The notes below the pieces were generated by a model. The model was not told where the DNA came from. It did not search any database and worked only from the letters and a program-made list of their open reading frames with translations. From NCBI RefSeq assembly GCF_014648675.1, contig NZ_BMRO01000021.1:60629-124628 (forward strand): 64,000 nt of DNA, given 5' to 3'. This DNA is from Actinomadura livida (GTDB lineage Bacteria; Actinomycetota; Actinomycetes; Streptosporangiales; Streptosporangiaceae). The position numbers were made by a program, and so were the translations under genes. Positions within the stretch are counted from its first letter, which is position 1. Every line of letters begins with the position of its first letter. Of the stretch, positions 49,432 to 58,539 are shown one piece after another.

Positions 49432-49472
49432 CAGAAGCACACCCGCCGGGCGGCCTCAGGCAGATACGGGTC

Positions 49473-49498
49473 GACCCCCGCGCATCCGCGCGGGGGTC
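49473..49498. terminator. Bidirectional terminator
   Basis: 11-bp perfect arms GACCCCCGCGC / GCGCGGGGGTC around a 4-nt loop, between the flavin protein and the DUF5302 gene, which converge. Confidence 0.82.
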
Positions 49499-49516
49499 GC
49501 TGGCCGGGCGGCCCCG

Positions 49517-49705
49517 TCAGCCGCTCTTGCGGCGGAACTGCCGCTGATGGTCGGCACGGTCATGCGTGCCGCGCACCTTGGGGCCGTTCCTGCCCGCCGA
49601 GCCGGCGTTCTTGCCCCCCGCGCCGCGCTTGCGCTCCAGGGCCTCCCGGAACCTGCGCTTCACATCGTCCTCGCCGTCCTCCGGCGCTCCTGGCGAGTCG
49701 GCCAT
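49517..49705 (-). CDS. DUF5302-type small protein
   Basis: 62 residues, highly charged: DDVKRRFREALERKRGAGGKNAG, then basic RGTHDRADHQRQFRRKSG. A short conserved actinobacterial protein family of unknown function. GGAGGTCCGC precedes the ATG, which supports translation. No membrane segment. Confidence 0.78.
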   Translation of the reverse strand: MADSPGAPEDGEDDVKRRFREALERKRGAGGKNAGSAGRNGPKVRGTHDRADHQRQFRRKSG

Positions 49706-49843
49706 GCGGACCTCCAGCTCTTGTAGGGACACCCCCAGCCTCACATAAGCCGCGGCGACCGGCCATGCTGACCCCCGCCGGAAGATCAGCCAGGGGATAT
49801 TTCGTCATCGACCGGTCACTACGGAAGGATCTCTCCTAAGTTT

Positions 49844-51265
49844 GTGCGGGTGGAGCCCCAGACGTCGCACGCAGAGACCGCGCCCGCACATCCGCCGCTG
49901 GAGTCGCTCGCCGTCCAGCCGCTGGTCAACCGGGACTACGAGTCCCGCCCCGCCCTCTTCTACGAGCGCCTCCGCGCCGAGTACGGACCGGTCGCCCCGG
50001 TGGACGTCCTCGGCGTGCCGGCGTGGCTCGTGATCGGCTACCCGCAGACCCTCGACATCCTGCGCGACACGCGGGGCATCTGGAGCAAGCGTCTCGACTC
50101 CTGGCGGGCGCGCCGGGAGGGCCGCGTCCCCGCCGACTGGCCGCTGCTCCCGGCCTTCGAGATCGACAACTCGGTGTTCCGCGACGGCCCCGACCTCACC
50201 CGGCTCCGCGGCGCCTGGAGCGAGGGACTGCGCCCCTTCCAGGACCGCACGCGCACGCAGGCGAAGGAGCTGGAGCGGGCCATCCGGCGGTACGCCGACG
50301 AGCTGATCACCGTGCTGTCGGAGAACGGCGGCCGGACCGGGTGGACCGACCTGTCGGCGCAGTACGCCCGGCCGCTGCCGCTGATGATCGTGGGCCGGCT
50401 GCTCGGCGCCGAGCCCGGCCGCGGCGACGACATCATCATGGACATGTGGCGGATGCTGGACGCCGGGCCGGACGCCGCCGAGGCGGCCGGGCGGCTGACC
50501 GCCGAGGTCGCCGCCATCTGCCAGGCCAAGCTGACCGCCCCCGGCGAGGACCTGCCGTCCTACATGATCGCCGCGGTGCCCGACCTGACCGTCGACGAGC
50601 TCACCCGCGAGATGACCATGCTCATCGGGCTGGTCGGCGACTACACCGGGACGCTGGTCTGCAACACGATCGCCGAGGTGATCGCCGGGGACACCGGGGT
50701 GCGCGACAGCATCTCCGCCGGGATGCTGCCGGAGGCGGTCAACCGCGCCGCGATCACCAGCCCGCCCATGGCCAACCTGACGTTCCGGTGGCCGAAGACG
50801 GACGTGCGCGTCGGCCGGTTCCTGATCGCCGCCGGGGACCCGGTGATGCTGTCGCCCGCGGCGGCCCACCTGGACCCCGCGTTCACCGGCACCATGACGC
50901 CCGACTCCATCTACAGCTCCCGCGCGCACCTGGCGTGGGGCGCGGGGCCGCACGCTTGCCTCGGCCGCGATCTCGCCACGACCATCACCACGATCGCGGT
51001 GGAGCGGCTGTTCGAGCGGTTCTCCGGGCTGCGGCTCGCGCTGCCCGCCGACCAGCTTCCGTGGCGGTCGTCGCCCATGATGCGCGGCCTGCGGTCGCTG
51101 CCGGTCACCTACGAGCTGGCCGACGAGCCGCAGCGGTCGCCCGCCGGCCCGGCGGGCGGACCCGCCGCCGGCGACGCGGGGCCGGAGGCGGACACCCCGG
51201 TCGCGGCCGAGCAGAAGTCGCTGGTGCGCCGGGTCCTGCGGATGATGCGGCTGTCGCAGCCCTAA
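49844..51265 (+). CDS. Cytochrome P450, CYP157-like, without the K-helix ExxR
   Basis: 473 residues. Heme loop WGAGPHACLG with the thiolate cysteine C372, and Trp where most P450s have Phe. At the K-helix the sequence is LPEAVNRAA (296-303): a Glu four residues before Arg, not the ExxR that is otherwise universal. CYP157 of streptomycetes is known to lack ExxR in a similar way (EQSLW), and other blocks agree: GVPAWLVIGY and QLPWRSSPMMRGL. Not next to a conservon or CYP154 gene. The GTG start has no close ribosome site. The substrate is unknown. Confidence 0.87.
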   Translation: MRVEPQTSHAETAPAHPPLESLAVQPLVNRDYESRPALFYERLRAEYGPVAPVDVLGVPAWLVIGYPQTLDILRDTRGIWSKRLDSWRARREGRVPADWPLLPAFEIDNSVFRDGPDLTRLRGAWSEGLRPFQDRTRTQAKELERAIRRYADELITVLSENGGRTGWTDLSAQYARPLPLMIVGRLLGAEPGRGDDIIMDMWRMLDAGPDAAEAAGRLTAEVAAICQAKLTAPGEDLPSYMIAAVPDLTVDELTREMTMLIGLVGDYTGTLVCNTIAEVIAGDTGVRDSISAGMLPEAVNRAAITSPPMANLTFRWPKTDVRVGRFLIAAGDPVMLSPAAAHLDPAFTGTMTPDSIYSSRAHLAWGAGPHACLGRDLATTITTIAVERLFERFSGLRLALPADQLPWRSSPMMRGLRSLPVTYELADEPQRSPAGPAGGPAAGDAGPEADTPVAAEQKSLVRRVLRMMRLSQP

Positions 51266-51277
51266 GGGGGCCCGTTC

Positions 51278-51652
51278 TCAGGGAGCGCCGTTCGCGGGGG
51301 CGCCGATCCGGTCGAGTTCCACCGTCCACACGCCGTCCATGACCTCGGTCAGGGTGAGGTACAGGTTCAGGGCGGAGCGGCCCTCCTGCGCCGTCCACAG
51401 CGGGAACGCCACGCGGAAGCGGGGCCGCCCGCCGGGGGCGCCTTCGACGCCGGTCGCGCCGACCGCGTCGAAGGCGTCCTCCGGCGGGCTGATCAGGTCG
51501 AGCCCGCGGCCCTCGATCGCCCCGGCCAGGTCGGCCGCGCTGAGCCGGCGCCCCTCGGTCAGCGTCTCCAGTTCCGCGTACTCCCCGGCGACCAGCAGGG
51601 AGACCACGACCCTGACGGCGTTCACGCCCTCCCGCGGCAGCATGCGCCACAC
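51278..51652 (-). CDS. Conserved hypothetical protein (DUF7668-like)
   Basis: 124 residues from GTG 51652 (GGGGGA 7 nt upstream); ATG 51643 is a second possibility. Alpha/beta pattern with VRVVVSLLVAGEYAELETLT and a C-terminal YLTLTEVMDGVWTVELDRIGAP, typical of an actinobacterial DUF family of unknown function. Convergent with the P450 gene, separated by only 12 bp. Confidence 0.6.
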   Translation of the reverse strand: MWRMLPREGVNAVRVVVSLLVAGEYAELETLTEGRRLSAADLAGAIEGRGLDLISPPEDAFDAVGATGVEGAPGGRPRFRVAFPLWTAQEGRSALNLYLTLTEVMDGVWTVELDRIGAPANGAP

Positions 51653-51758
51653 CGTACCATCCCCCGCCACATGACCCGCCGCAAGATCGGCCGCATGTTT
51701 GGGCACGTGCGCCCGGGAACGATCCGTCCGGTAGGCGCGCAGGGAGGACGAACGAACG

Positions 51759-52166
51759 ATGCCAGACAAGAGCGACAAGCACGGCGCGAAGCTGGACGAG
51801 CAGATCGAGCGCGAGACGCAGGGCATGGTCAGCGGCGGTCATCCCACCCACGCCGAGGAGTTCAAGGAGACCGAGCCCTTCTCCAACGACGACCCCGACG
51901 ACCCGGCCGCGCAGCCGGCCGCGGACCGGGAGGGCTCCCCGCCCGGAATGACCGCGCAGGACGTCGAGGGACGCAGCGCCCTCGCCCGGATGCTGACGGG
52001 CGTGCGGTACCCGGCGCGGCCGAACGAGCTGATCCGGCACGCCGCCGAGGGCGGCGCCCCCGACACCACCGTCGAGGCGCTGCGGACGCTGCCCAAGCGC
52101 GAGTACGAGAACGTCGCCGACGTGGCCGAGGAACTCGGCTACGGCCGCGAGGAACGCCGCTACTGA
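51759..52166 (+). CDS. DUF2795-domain protein
   Basis: 135 residues. C-terminal half carries DUF2795 (MLTGVRYPARPNELIRHA, LPKREYENVADVAEELGY), an actinobacterial domain; the N-terminus is acidic and hydrophilic (DDPDDPAAQ). No transmembrane helix. GGGAGGACGAACG before the ATG. Function unknown. Confidence 0.82.
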   Translation: MPDKSDKHGAKLDEQIERETQGMVSGGHPTHAEEFKETEPFSNDDPDDPAAQPAADREGSPPGMTAQDVEGRSALARMLTGVRYPARPNELIRHAAEGGAPDTTVEALRTLPKREYENVADVAEELGYGREERRY

Positions 52167-52194
52167 GCAGTTCCCCGACGACCCCCGGAGAGCG

Positions 52195-54186
52195 TCACCG
52201 CTCGTTCAGGGCTCGTTCGCGGAGCAGCGGGATCTGGCCGCCGGCGGCGACCAGATCCCGCTGCCGCTGCGACAGGCGGTGGAGCGCGCGGTACGTCTCG
52301 CCCTTGGTCACGTTGCGGACCTCGACCTCGTTCCCTGCCTTCAACGCGTCGCGGACGCCCCCGATGCGCAGCACGTCGCCCTGCCCGACCCGGTCGTAGT
52401 CGCCCCCCTCCGCGAATTCGAGGGGCAGGATCCCGAAGTTGACGAGGTTCTGCCAGTGGATGCGCGCGTACCCGCGGGCCAGGACAAGGCGGAGCCCAAG
52501 GTGGCGGGGTGCGATCGCGGCGTGCTCGCGCGAGGATCCCTGGCCGTAGTTGCGGCCGCCTACAACGGCGTGCGGCCCGGCCTCCCGCGCCCGCCGCGGG
52601 TAGTCCTCGTCGATGCGGGTGAACGCGAAGTCGGCGAGCCTGGCGATGTCGCTGCGGAACGGCAGGGCCCGCGCGCCCGCCTGGAGGATCTCGTCGGTGG
52701 ACACGTCGTCGCCGACCTTGATGACGACGGGGATCTCCAGCTCCTCCGGGAGCGGGTCGAGTTCGGGCAGCACACCGATGCTCGGTGCCTTCTCCAGCTC
52801 GGGGCGGGGCGCCGCGTCCGCGGGGGGCGGCGCTTCGAGCATGTCGCGGTTGACGCTGGACCGCCGCGGCAGCCGGACGGCGGGCGGGTCGGTGCCGAGG
52901 TCGCGGGGGTCGGTGATCCGGCCGGTGAGCGCGGCGGCCGCGGCGGTCTCGGGCGAGCAGAGCCAGACCAGGTCGCCCCTGGTGCCGGACCGGCCGGGGA
53001 AGTTGCGCGGGAACGTCCGCAGGCTGTTGCGGCCGATCGCGGGCGCCTGCCCCATGCCGATGCAGCCGAGGCACCCCGCCTGGTGGATGCGGGCCCCGGC
53101 CTGGACGAGGTCGGCGGTCGCGCCCATCCGGGTCAGGTCGACCAGGATCTGCCGGGAGGTCGGGTTGACGTCCAGCGACACCTGCGGCGGCACCTGGCGG
53201 CCCTTGACGATCGCCGCCACGGACGCGAAGTCGCGCAGCCCCGGGTTCGCGGACGACCCGACGACCACCTGGTGGACCTCCTCCCCCGCCACCTCCCGCA
53301 CCGGCACGACGTCGCCGGGCGAGCCGGGCCGCGCGATCAGCGGTTCGAGGGCGGACAGGTCGATCTCGTCGGTGACGTCGTAGGACGCGTCCGGGTCGGC
53401 GACGATCTCGGTGAAGGCGTCCTCGCGGTCCTCGGCGACCAGGAACTCCAGGACCCGCCCGTCGGACGGGAACACCGTCGTCGTCGCGCCCAGTTCGGCG
53501 CCCATGTTGGCGATGACGTGCCGGTCCATCGCGGTCAGCGACGCGAGGCCGGGGCCGTGGTATTCGATGATCCGGTTGACGCCGCCGCGCACGCCGTGCC
53601 GCCGCAGCATCTCCAGGATCACGTCCTTGGCGCTCAGCCACGGCGGCAGCCCCCCGGTCAGCCGCACGCCCCAGATCTCCGGCATCGTCACGTGCAGCGG
53701 CTCGCCCGCCATCGCCATCGCGACCTCCAGGCCGCCGACGCCGATCGCGAGCATGCCGAGCGACCCGGCCGCGCACGTGTGCGAGTCGGAGCCGACCATC
53801 GTCGCGCCGGGCACGCCGAACCGCTGCATGTGCGTGGGGTGCGAGACGCCGTTGCCGGCCTTGGAGTACCAGAGCCCGTACCGGCGGCACGCCGACCGCA
53901 GGAAGATGTGGTCGGCCATGTTGCGCTCGTCGGCCTGGAGCAGGTTGTGGTCGACGTACTGGACGGACACGTCCGTGCGGACCCGGTCCAGGTCGAGGGC
54001 CTCCAGCTCCAGCATGACCAGCGTGCCGGTCGCGTCCTGGGTGAGGGTCTGGTCGACGCGCAGGCCGATCTCGCGGCCGGCTGTCATCTCGCCGCTCACC
54101 AGGTGCGACGCGATCAGTTTCCGGGCGACGCTGCGACCGCCCGCCCGGTCCGCCCGCGCCTCGCCCGGTTCCGTGTGCTCCGCCAT
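52195..54186 (-). CDS. Short-type aconitate hydratase-family protein
   Basis: 663 residues, about 240 shorter than housekeeping AcnA. Substrate motif VGSDSHT (131-137) and a Cys pair in GCLGCIGMG (C372, C375) are present, but the first iron-sulfur cysteine expected in GSCTNS reads GSSANP (310-315); C138 (DSHTC) and C410 (WLCSPET) are other candidates. C-terminal swivel domain from about 480 has GGRNYGQGSSREHAA. Belongs to a compact aconitase group; the real substrate could be citrate, homocitrate or a related acid. 1 bp separates it from the flavin monooxygenase gene. Confidence 0.83.
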   Translation of the reverse strand: MAEHTEPGEARADRAGGRSVARKLIASHLVSGEMTAGREIGLRVDQTLTQDATGTLVMLELEALDLDRVRTDVSVQYVDHNLLQADERNMADHIFLRSACRRYGLWYSKAGNGVSHPTHMQRFGVPGATMVGSDSHTCAAGSLGMLAIGVGGLEVAMAMAGEPLHVTMPEIWGVRLTGGLPPWLSAKDVILEMLRRHGVRGGVNRIIEYHGPGLASLTAMDRHVIANMGAELGATTTVFPSDGRVLEFLVAEDREDAFTEIVADPDASYDVTDEIDLSALEPLIARPGSPGDVVPVREVAGEEVHQVVVGSSANPGLRDFASVAAIVKGRQVPPQVSLDVNPTSRQILVDLTRMGATADLVQAGARIHQAGCLGCIGMGQAPAIGRNSLRTFPRNFPGRSGTRGDLVWLCSPETAAAAALTGRITDPRDLGTDPPAVRLPRRSSVNRDMLEAPPPADAAPRPELEKAPSIGVLPELDPLPEELEIPVVIKVGDDVSTDEILQAGARALPFRSDIARLADFAFTRIDEDYPRRAREAGPHAVVGGRNYGQGSSREHAAIAPRHLGLRLVLARGYARIHWQNLVNFGILPLEFAEGGDYDRVGQGDVLRIGGVRDALKAGNEVEVRNVTKGETYRALHRLSQRQRDLVAAGGQIPLLRERALNER

Positions 54187-54187
54187 G

Positions 54188-55753
54188 TCAGGTCCTCCGC
54201 TCCTCCCGGGGAAGGTCGCCGCCGGGGACGCCGCCCGCCGGCCGCGGTCCGTGGACGTGCCGGTCCACGGGCTGCCCGCACCACTGGTTCAGGGCGTCGC
54301 GGATCACCGCGGCCCGCCGGTCGGGCGCCGTCTCGTCGGTCGCCCACGCGATGTACCCGTCCGGCCGCACCAGCGCGGTCGTGCGGGTCGCGCCGCCGGC
54401 GAGGACGCAGTGGACGCGGCCCGCCCACCGCTTGGCCGCCAGGTAGGTCACCGCGGGATCGTTCGCCGCGACGACCAGCACGAACCGGCCGTCGCCGAGC
54501 AGCCCGTACAGCCGTCCCGGGCTCCCCGCCAACGGGACGTCCGGTGCGCGCCGCCCGGTCAGCCGGTGGGAGCCGCGCGGCGCCGGATAGGCGATGTCGA
54601 TGCCGGAGACGGCCCCCGCCAGCCGCCGCGCGACCGGCGGGGTGCGGGTGGCCGCCCAGGCGGCGGCGCCGCGGGCCCGGCGCGCCCAGAGCGGCTCGGC
54701 GAGGACGACCCGCAGTGCCGCGCCGCTGCCGCGCACGACGAGCCGCCCGACCGGGTGCCGTTCCTCGTGGTAGCTGTCGAGGAGCCACGACGGGGCCCAG
54801 CCGCGCACCTGCGCAGCGAGCTTCCAGCCGAGGTTCGCGGCGTCCTGGATGCCGGTGTTCATGCCCTGCCCGCCGACCGGCGAGTGGACGTGCGCGGCGT
54901 CGCCCGCGAGGAACACCCGGCCCACCCGGTACTGGGGCACCTGCCGCTCGTCGCTGTGGAACCGGGACGTCCAGCGCGGGTCGTGCATGCCGTGGTCGGT
55001 GCCGAGGGCGCGGCGCGTCACCTCGCGCAGCTCGGCCATGTCGACGGGCTCGGAGTCGGGCGGCTGGTGCCGCCGGTTCCAGGCGATGGCCCGGTACCAG
55101 CCGTCCCCGAACGGCGCCAGGAACGCGAACGCGTCGCCCACCGCGTTGACCGTCAGGACGCCGGCGGGCGGGTCGGCCAGCCGGACGTCGGCGAGCATCA
55201 CCGACCGGACGGCCGCCTGGCCGGGAAACGGCAGGCCCAGCAGGCGCCGGACCGTGCTGCGGACCCCGTCGGCCCCGACGACGTAGGACGCGCGGCGGGT
55301 CTCGGTGCCGCCTCCGGGCATCCGCACCTCGACGTCGACGCCCGCCGCGTCCTGGTGCAGCCCCACGACCTCGGCGCCGTGCACGATCTCCGCGCCCTCG
55401 GCCACCGCCCGTTCCCTCAGCACGCGCTCGGTCTCGTACTGCGGCGTGACCAGCACGTACGGGAACCGGCCCGGCAGCCGCGACAGGTCGAGGCTCGTGG
55501 TCCCCAGCAGCTGGATCGCCCCCACCCGCCGGCCCGTCGAGGTGAGCTCGTTCGCCACGCCCCGCGCGTCCAGCATCTCCAGCGTGCGGGCGTGCACGGC
55601 GAACGCCCGCGTCAGGTTGCTCGTCTCCTCGCCGCGGCGCTCCAGCACCGTGCAGCCGATCCCGGCCGCGGCCAGGTCGCCCGCGAGCAGGAGACCCGTC
55701 GGGCCCGCCCCCACGATCAGCACGTTTCCCGTCGGCTTCCCGGTGGGCGCCAT
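54188..55753 (-). CDS. FAD-dependent aromatic monooxygenase (PheA/TfdB type)
   Basis: 521 residues. N-terminal FAD motif VLIVGAGPTGLLLAGDLA (GxGxxG), the DG motif (VGADGVRSTVRRLL), and the FAD-phosphate block GDAAHVHSPVGGQGMNTGIQDA. A C-terminal thioredoxin-like domain (LYGLLGDGRFVLVVAANDP, RPDGYIAWATDE) is typical of phenol hydroxylase-like enzymes and of tetracycline/polyketide hydroxylases. The substrate is unknown; it is not kynurenine monooxygenase. Same strand as the acyl-CoA ligase upstream. Confidence 0.9.
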   Translation of the reverse strand: MAPTGKPTGNVLIVGAGPTGLLLAGDLAAAGIGCTVLERRGEETSNLTRAFAVHARTLEMLDARGVANELTSTGRRVGAIQLLGTTSLDLSRLPGRFPYVLVTPQYETERVLRERAVAEGAEIVHGAEVVGLHQDAAGVDVEVRMPGGGTETRRASYVVGADGVRSTVRRLLGLPFPGQAAVRSVMLADVRLADPPAGVLTVNAVGDAFAFLAPFGDGWYRAIAWNRRHQPPDSEPVDMAELREVTRRALGTDHGMHDPRWTSRFHSDERQVPQYRVGRVFLAGDAAHVHSPVGGQGMNTGIQDAANLGWKLAAQVRGWAPSWLLDSYHEERHPVGRLVVRGSGAALRVVLAEPLWARRARGAAAWAATRTPPVARRLAGAVSGIDIAYPAPRGSHRLTGRRAPDVPLAGSPGRLYGLLGDGRFVLVVAANDPAVTYLAAKRWAGRVHCVLAGGATRTTALVRPDGYIAWATDETAPDRRAAVIRDALNQWCGQPVDRHVHGPRPAGGVPGGDLPREERRT

Positions 55754-55886
55754 CCCGTTCCCTTCTCACGCGCTCGGCGGCCGGACCCCGGCCCCCGCCC
55801 AGGGAACACTTCCCCCGAACGGCCGGTCCTCACCTACGGGACGCCCTGTACGGCGGGCGTTCTCGCGTCGTCGGCGCGCGGCGCCG

Positions 55887-57488
55887 TCAGCCCTGGACGC
55901 GGCGTCCCATGCCGGCCCACTCCTTCTCCCGGAGCTGGAACTTCTGGATCTTGCCGGTGGACGTCTTCGGCAGCTCGGCCACGAACTCCACCGAGTCGGG
56001 CGCCTTGAACCGGGCGAGGCTCTCCCTGACGTGCCCGATCAGCTCGGCCCCGGTGGCGGCGTGCCCGTCGCGGAGCACCACGAACGCCTTGGGGCGCTCG
56101 CCCCACTTCTCGTCCGGCACCGCGACGACGGCGACCTCCAGGACCGCCGGATGCGAGTCGATCGCGCGCTCCACCTCCACCGTGGAGATGTTCTCGCCGC
56201 CGGAGATGATGATGTCCTTGGACCGGTCGCGCAGCTCGACGTAGCCGTCGGGGTGGCGGACGCCGAGGTCGCCGGAGTGGAACCACCCGCCGCGGAACGC
56301 CTTCGCGGTGGCCTCCTCGTCCCGGTGGTAGCCCTTCATGACGTTGTTGCCGCGCATGACGATCTCGCCGAGCGTCTCGCCGTCCGCCGGGACGTCGTTC
56401 ATCTCCTCGTCGACGACGCGCAGCCCGTCCGTCTGGATCATGCCGACGCCCTGCCGGGCCAGCAGCCGGGCCCGCTCTGGCGTGGGCAGCGCGGGCCATC
56501 CCGGCTGCGCCTCGCACACCGAGTAGGGCCCGTAGGTCTCCGTGAGCCCGTAGACGTGGACGATGCCGGCGCCGAGCTCCTCCATCTGCCCGATGATCGT
56601 GGGGCTCGGCGGCGCGCCCGCGGTCGTGACGGTCAGCGGCCGCTCCAGCGGATGCGCCTCGGCCGCGTTCGCGATCGCCACCAGCACGGTCGGCGCGGCG
56701 TTGAGGTGCGTGACGCCCTCGGTGCCGATGAGCCGCCACACCTCCCCCGCCACGACGGCGCGCAGGCACACCTGCGTCCCGCCGATCGCGGCGAGCGCCC
56801 ACGGCGTGCACCACCCGTTGCAGTGGAACATCGGCAGCGTCCACAGGTAGACGCTGTCCGGGGTGTGGCGCGAGTGCGTCACCTCGCCGAGCGCGTTCAG
56901 GTACGCCCCGCGGTGCGTGTACACGACGCCCTTCGGCCGTCCCGTGGTGCCGGACGTGTAGTTGATCGATATGGCCGCGTTCTCGTCGTCCACGTCCCAG
57001 GTCAGCGGGTCGTCCGAGCCGCGCGCCAGCAGCTCGGCATAGGGGATGCCGCCGACCGCCGGGTCGGGGTCGGCGCCGGCGGCCGGGACCGTGACGACCT
57101 GGGGCAGCGCGCCCGCGAGCGGCGCCACCGACGGATGCAGGCCCGCGTCCACGACCAGCGCCTTCGCCCCCGCATGGTCGAGGATGTAGCGGATCTCCTC
57201 CGCGGCCAGCCGCGTGTTGATCGCGACGAGCACGGCCCCGGCGAGCGGCACGGCGAAGTGCGCCACCAGCAGCTCCGGGACGTTCGGCGCCAGATAGGCG
57301 ACCCGGTCTCCCGGCCCGATCCCCGACGCCCGCAGCGCGTTCGCGAGCCTCGTCGTCTCGGCGGCGAACTCCCGGTACGTGGCGCGGCGGTCCCCGTAGG
57401 CGTAGGCGGTCTTCCCGGGGAAGACGTCCGCCGACCGTTTGAGGAACGCGAGCGGGGTCAGCGCCGTGTGGCCAGGGCCGTTGTCCAT
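55887..57488 (-). CDS. Long-chain or medium-chain acyl-CoA synthetase
   Basis: 533 residues, adenylate-forming family. A3 motif YTSGTTGRPKGV, A5 YGLTETYGP, A7-A8 SGDLGVRHPDGYVELRDRSKDIIISGGENI, and the catalytic lysine near TSTGKIQKFQLRE. Activates a carboxylic acid to acyl-AMP/CoA; FadD3/FadD-like pattern MFHCNGWC suggests a medium or branched substrate. ATG 57488 chosen (ACGGAGGCTCCCG) over an open frame upstream. Downstream of the cyclase-like gene. Confidence 0.93.
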   Translation of the reverse strand: MDNGPGHTALTPLAFLKRSADVFPGKTAYAYGDRRATYREFAAETTRLANALRASGIGPGDRVAYLAPNVPELLVAHFAVPLAGAVLVAINTRLAAEEIRYILDHAGAKALVVDAGLHPSVAPLAGALPQVVTVPAAGADPDPAVGGIPYAELLARGSDDPLTWDVDDENAAISINYTSGTTGRPKGVVYTHRGAYLNALGEVTHSRHTPDSVYLWTLPMFHCNGWCTPWALAAIGGTQVCLRAVVAGEVWRLIGTEGVTHLNAAPTVLVAIANAAEAHPLERPLTVTTAGAPPSPTIIGQMEELGAGIVHVYGLTETYGPYSVCEAQPGWPALPTPERARLLARQGVGMIQTDGLRVVDEEMNDVPADGETLGEIVMRGNNVMKGYHRDEEATAKAFRGGWFHSGDLGVRHPDGYVELRDRSKDIIISGGENISTVEVERAIDSHPAVLEVAVVAVPDEKWGERPKAFVVLRDGHAATGAELIGHVRESLARFKAPDSVEFVAELPKTSTGKIQKFQLREKEWAGMGRRVQG

Positions 57489-57558
57489 CGGGAGCCTCCG
57501 TCGGGTCGGTGTGACCTGCGTCTCAAGCATTTCACGGCTCCCCGGACGCGCCCCGGTC

Positions 57559-58422
57559 CTAACGTCCGGTGTCGGCCGTCAGGATGGAGACCGCCTTGAC
57601 GGTCGTGTACCCGCGCCATTCGAGCTCCGCGGCGGGCGAGTAGCTGGCGAAATCGACCGTCCACCCGCCGTCGTCCTGCTGCTGCTCCTCCAGGCGCCGC
57701 AGCTCCGCCGCCACGGCCTCCGGCGCGAAGAGCGCCCGAGCGGGGCGGCCGGGATAGGGCGCGAAGTCGAGGGGCCGCATCATCTCGTCCGCGAGCCCGC
57801 CCTCGACGTGGACCAGGCCGTTCTCCGGGATGTGCGCGCCGAGCAGCGCCAGGACCTCGCTGTCCTCGACGGCGTCCGCCAGCCACACCGCGAACGCCAG
57901 CTCCAGGGCGTGCAGGTCGTCCCTCGCCCGGACGCCGTCGAGGCAGTAGCGGGTCGCGCGGCCGAGCCAGGGATGCGCGGCGACCGCCTTGTCGTGCACG
58001 GCGACGCGCTGCGCCATCGCCGCCACCACCGCGGTGATCTGCAGCGAGGACGCCGCCGGATCGGCGCCCGTCCAGAACGGCGCGCAGCCCGCCGGGTCCG
58101 GGATCGGCAGCGCGAACGGCAGGCCGCCGTCCGGCAGCGTCACCGAGTCCAGCCAGTCGCAGAGCGCGACGGCCTGGGGCGCCGTGGCGGGCCCGAGTTC
58201 CGCGAAGACCTCGAAGGCGTGCAGCGCCGGGCCGGGCTGGCTCGTCCTCGACCGCAGGTCGGGTTCGAGTCCGTGACCGTAGCCGCCGTCGGGGTTCCGG
58301 TAGGCGTTCAGCGCGGCGAGCAGCGCGTCCGGGTCGCCCCGGCCGGTCAGCACCTCGAACCGGCGCCGGTCGAGCGTCCGCGCGTGCGTGGCCATGAAGT
58401 CGGATGCCTTCTTCATATTCAT
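57559..58422 (-). CDS. Prenyltransferase/squalene-cyclase-fold protein
   Basis: 287 residues. Repeats with Gly-rich/aromatic turns of the alpha/alpha toroid fold: NPDGGYGHGLEPDLRSR, PDGGLPFALPIPDP, DDGGWTVDFASYSPAAELEWRGYTTV. No DxDD or DDxxD cyclisation motif is evident, so it may not be a terpene cyclase; similar actinobacterial proteins are annotated only from the fold. Two ATGs (MNMKK) stand close together. Substrate unknown. Confidence 0.7.
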   Translation of the reverse strand: MNMKKASDFMATHARTLDRRRFEVLTGRGDPDALLAALNAYRNPDGGYGHGLEPDLRSRTSQPGPALHAFEVFAELGPATAPQAVALCDWLDSVTLPDGGLPFALPIPDPAGCAPFWTGADPAASSLQITAVVAAMAQRVAVHDKAVAAHPWLGRATRYCLDGVRARDDLHALELAFAVWLADAVEDSEVLALLGAHIPENGLVHVEGGLADEMMRPLDFAPYPGRPARALFAPEAVAAELRRLEEQQQDDGGWTVDFASYSPAAELEWRGYTTVKAVSILTADTGR

Positions 58423-58539
58423 GCCCCCAGCGTGCCCACCGCCTCCACACCCCGTCTTGTACCTTCCGGCCATCACCTCAACCGGTGGGCGGCGGAAAAT
58501 GGAGTGCGCGCCGCCAGGTCCCGTCCCTAGCCTGGCCGG

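Noticed and set aside
49844..51265. A conservon (histidine kinase, roadblock, DUF742, GTPase, P450)
   Set aside because: None of the other conservon genes are next to the P450.
54188..55753. Kynurenine 3-monooxygenase to complete the kynurenine pathway
   Set aside because: The C-terminal thioredoxin-like domain and sequence pattern fit PheA/TfdB-type hydroxylases; it is also far from the pathway genes.
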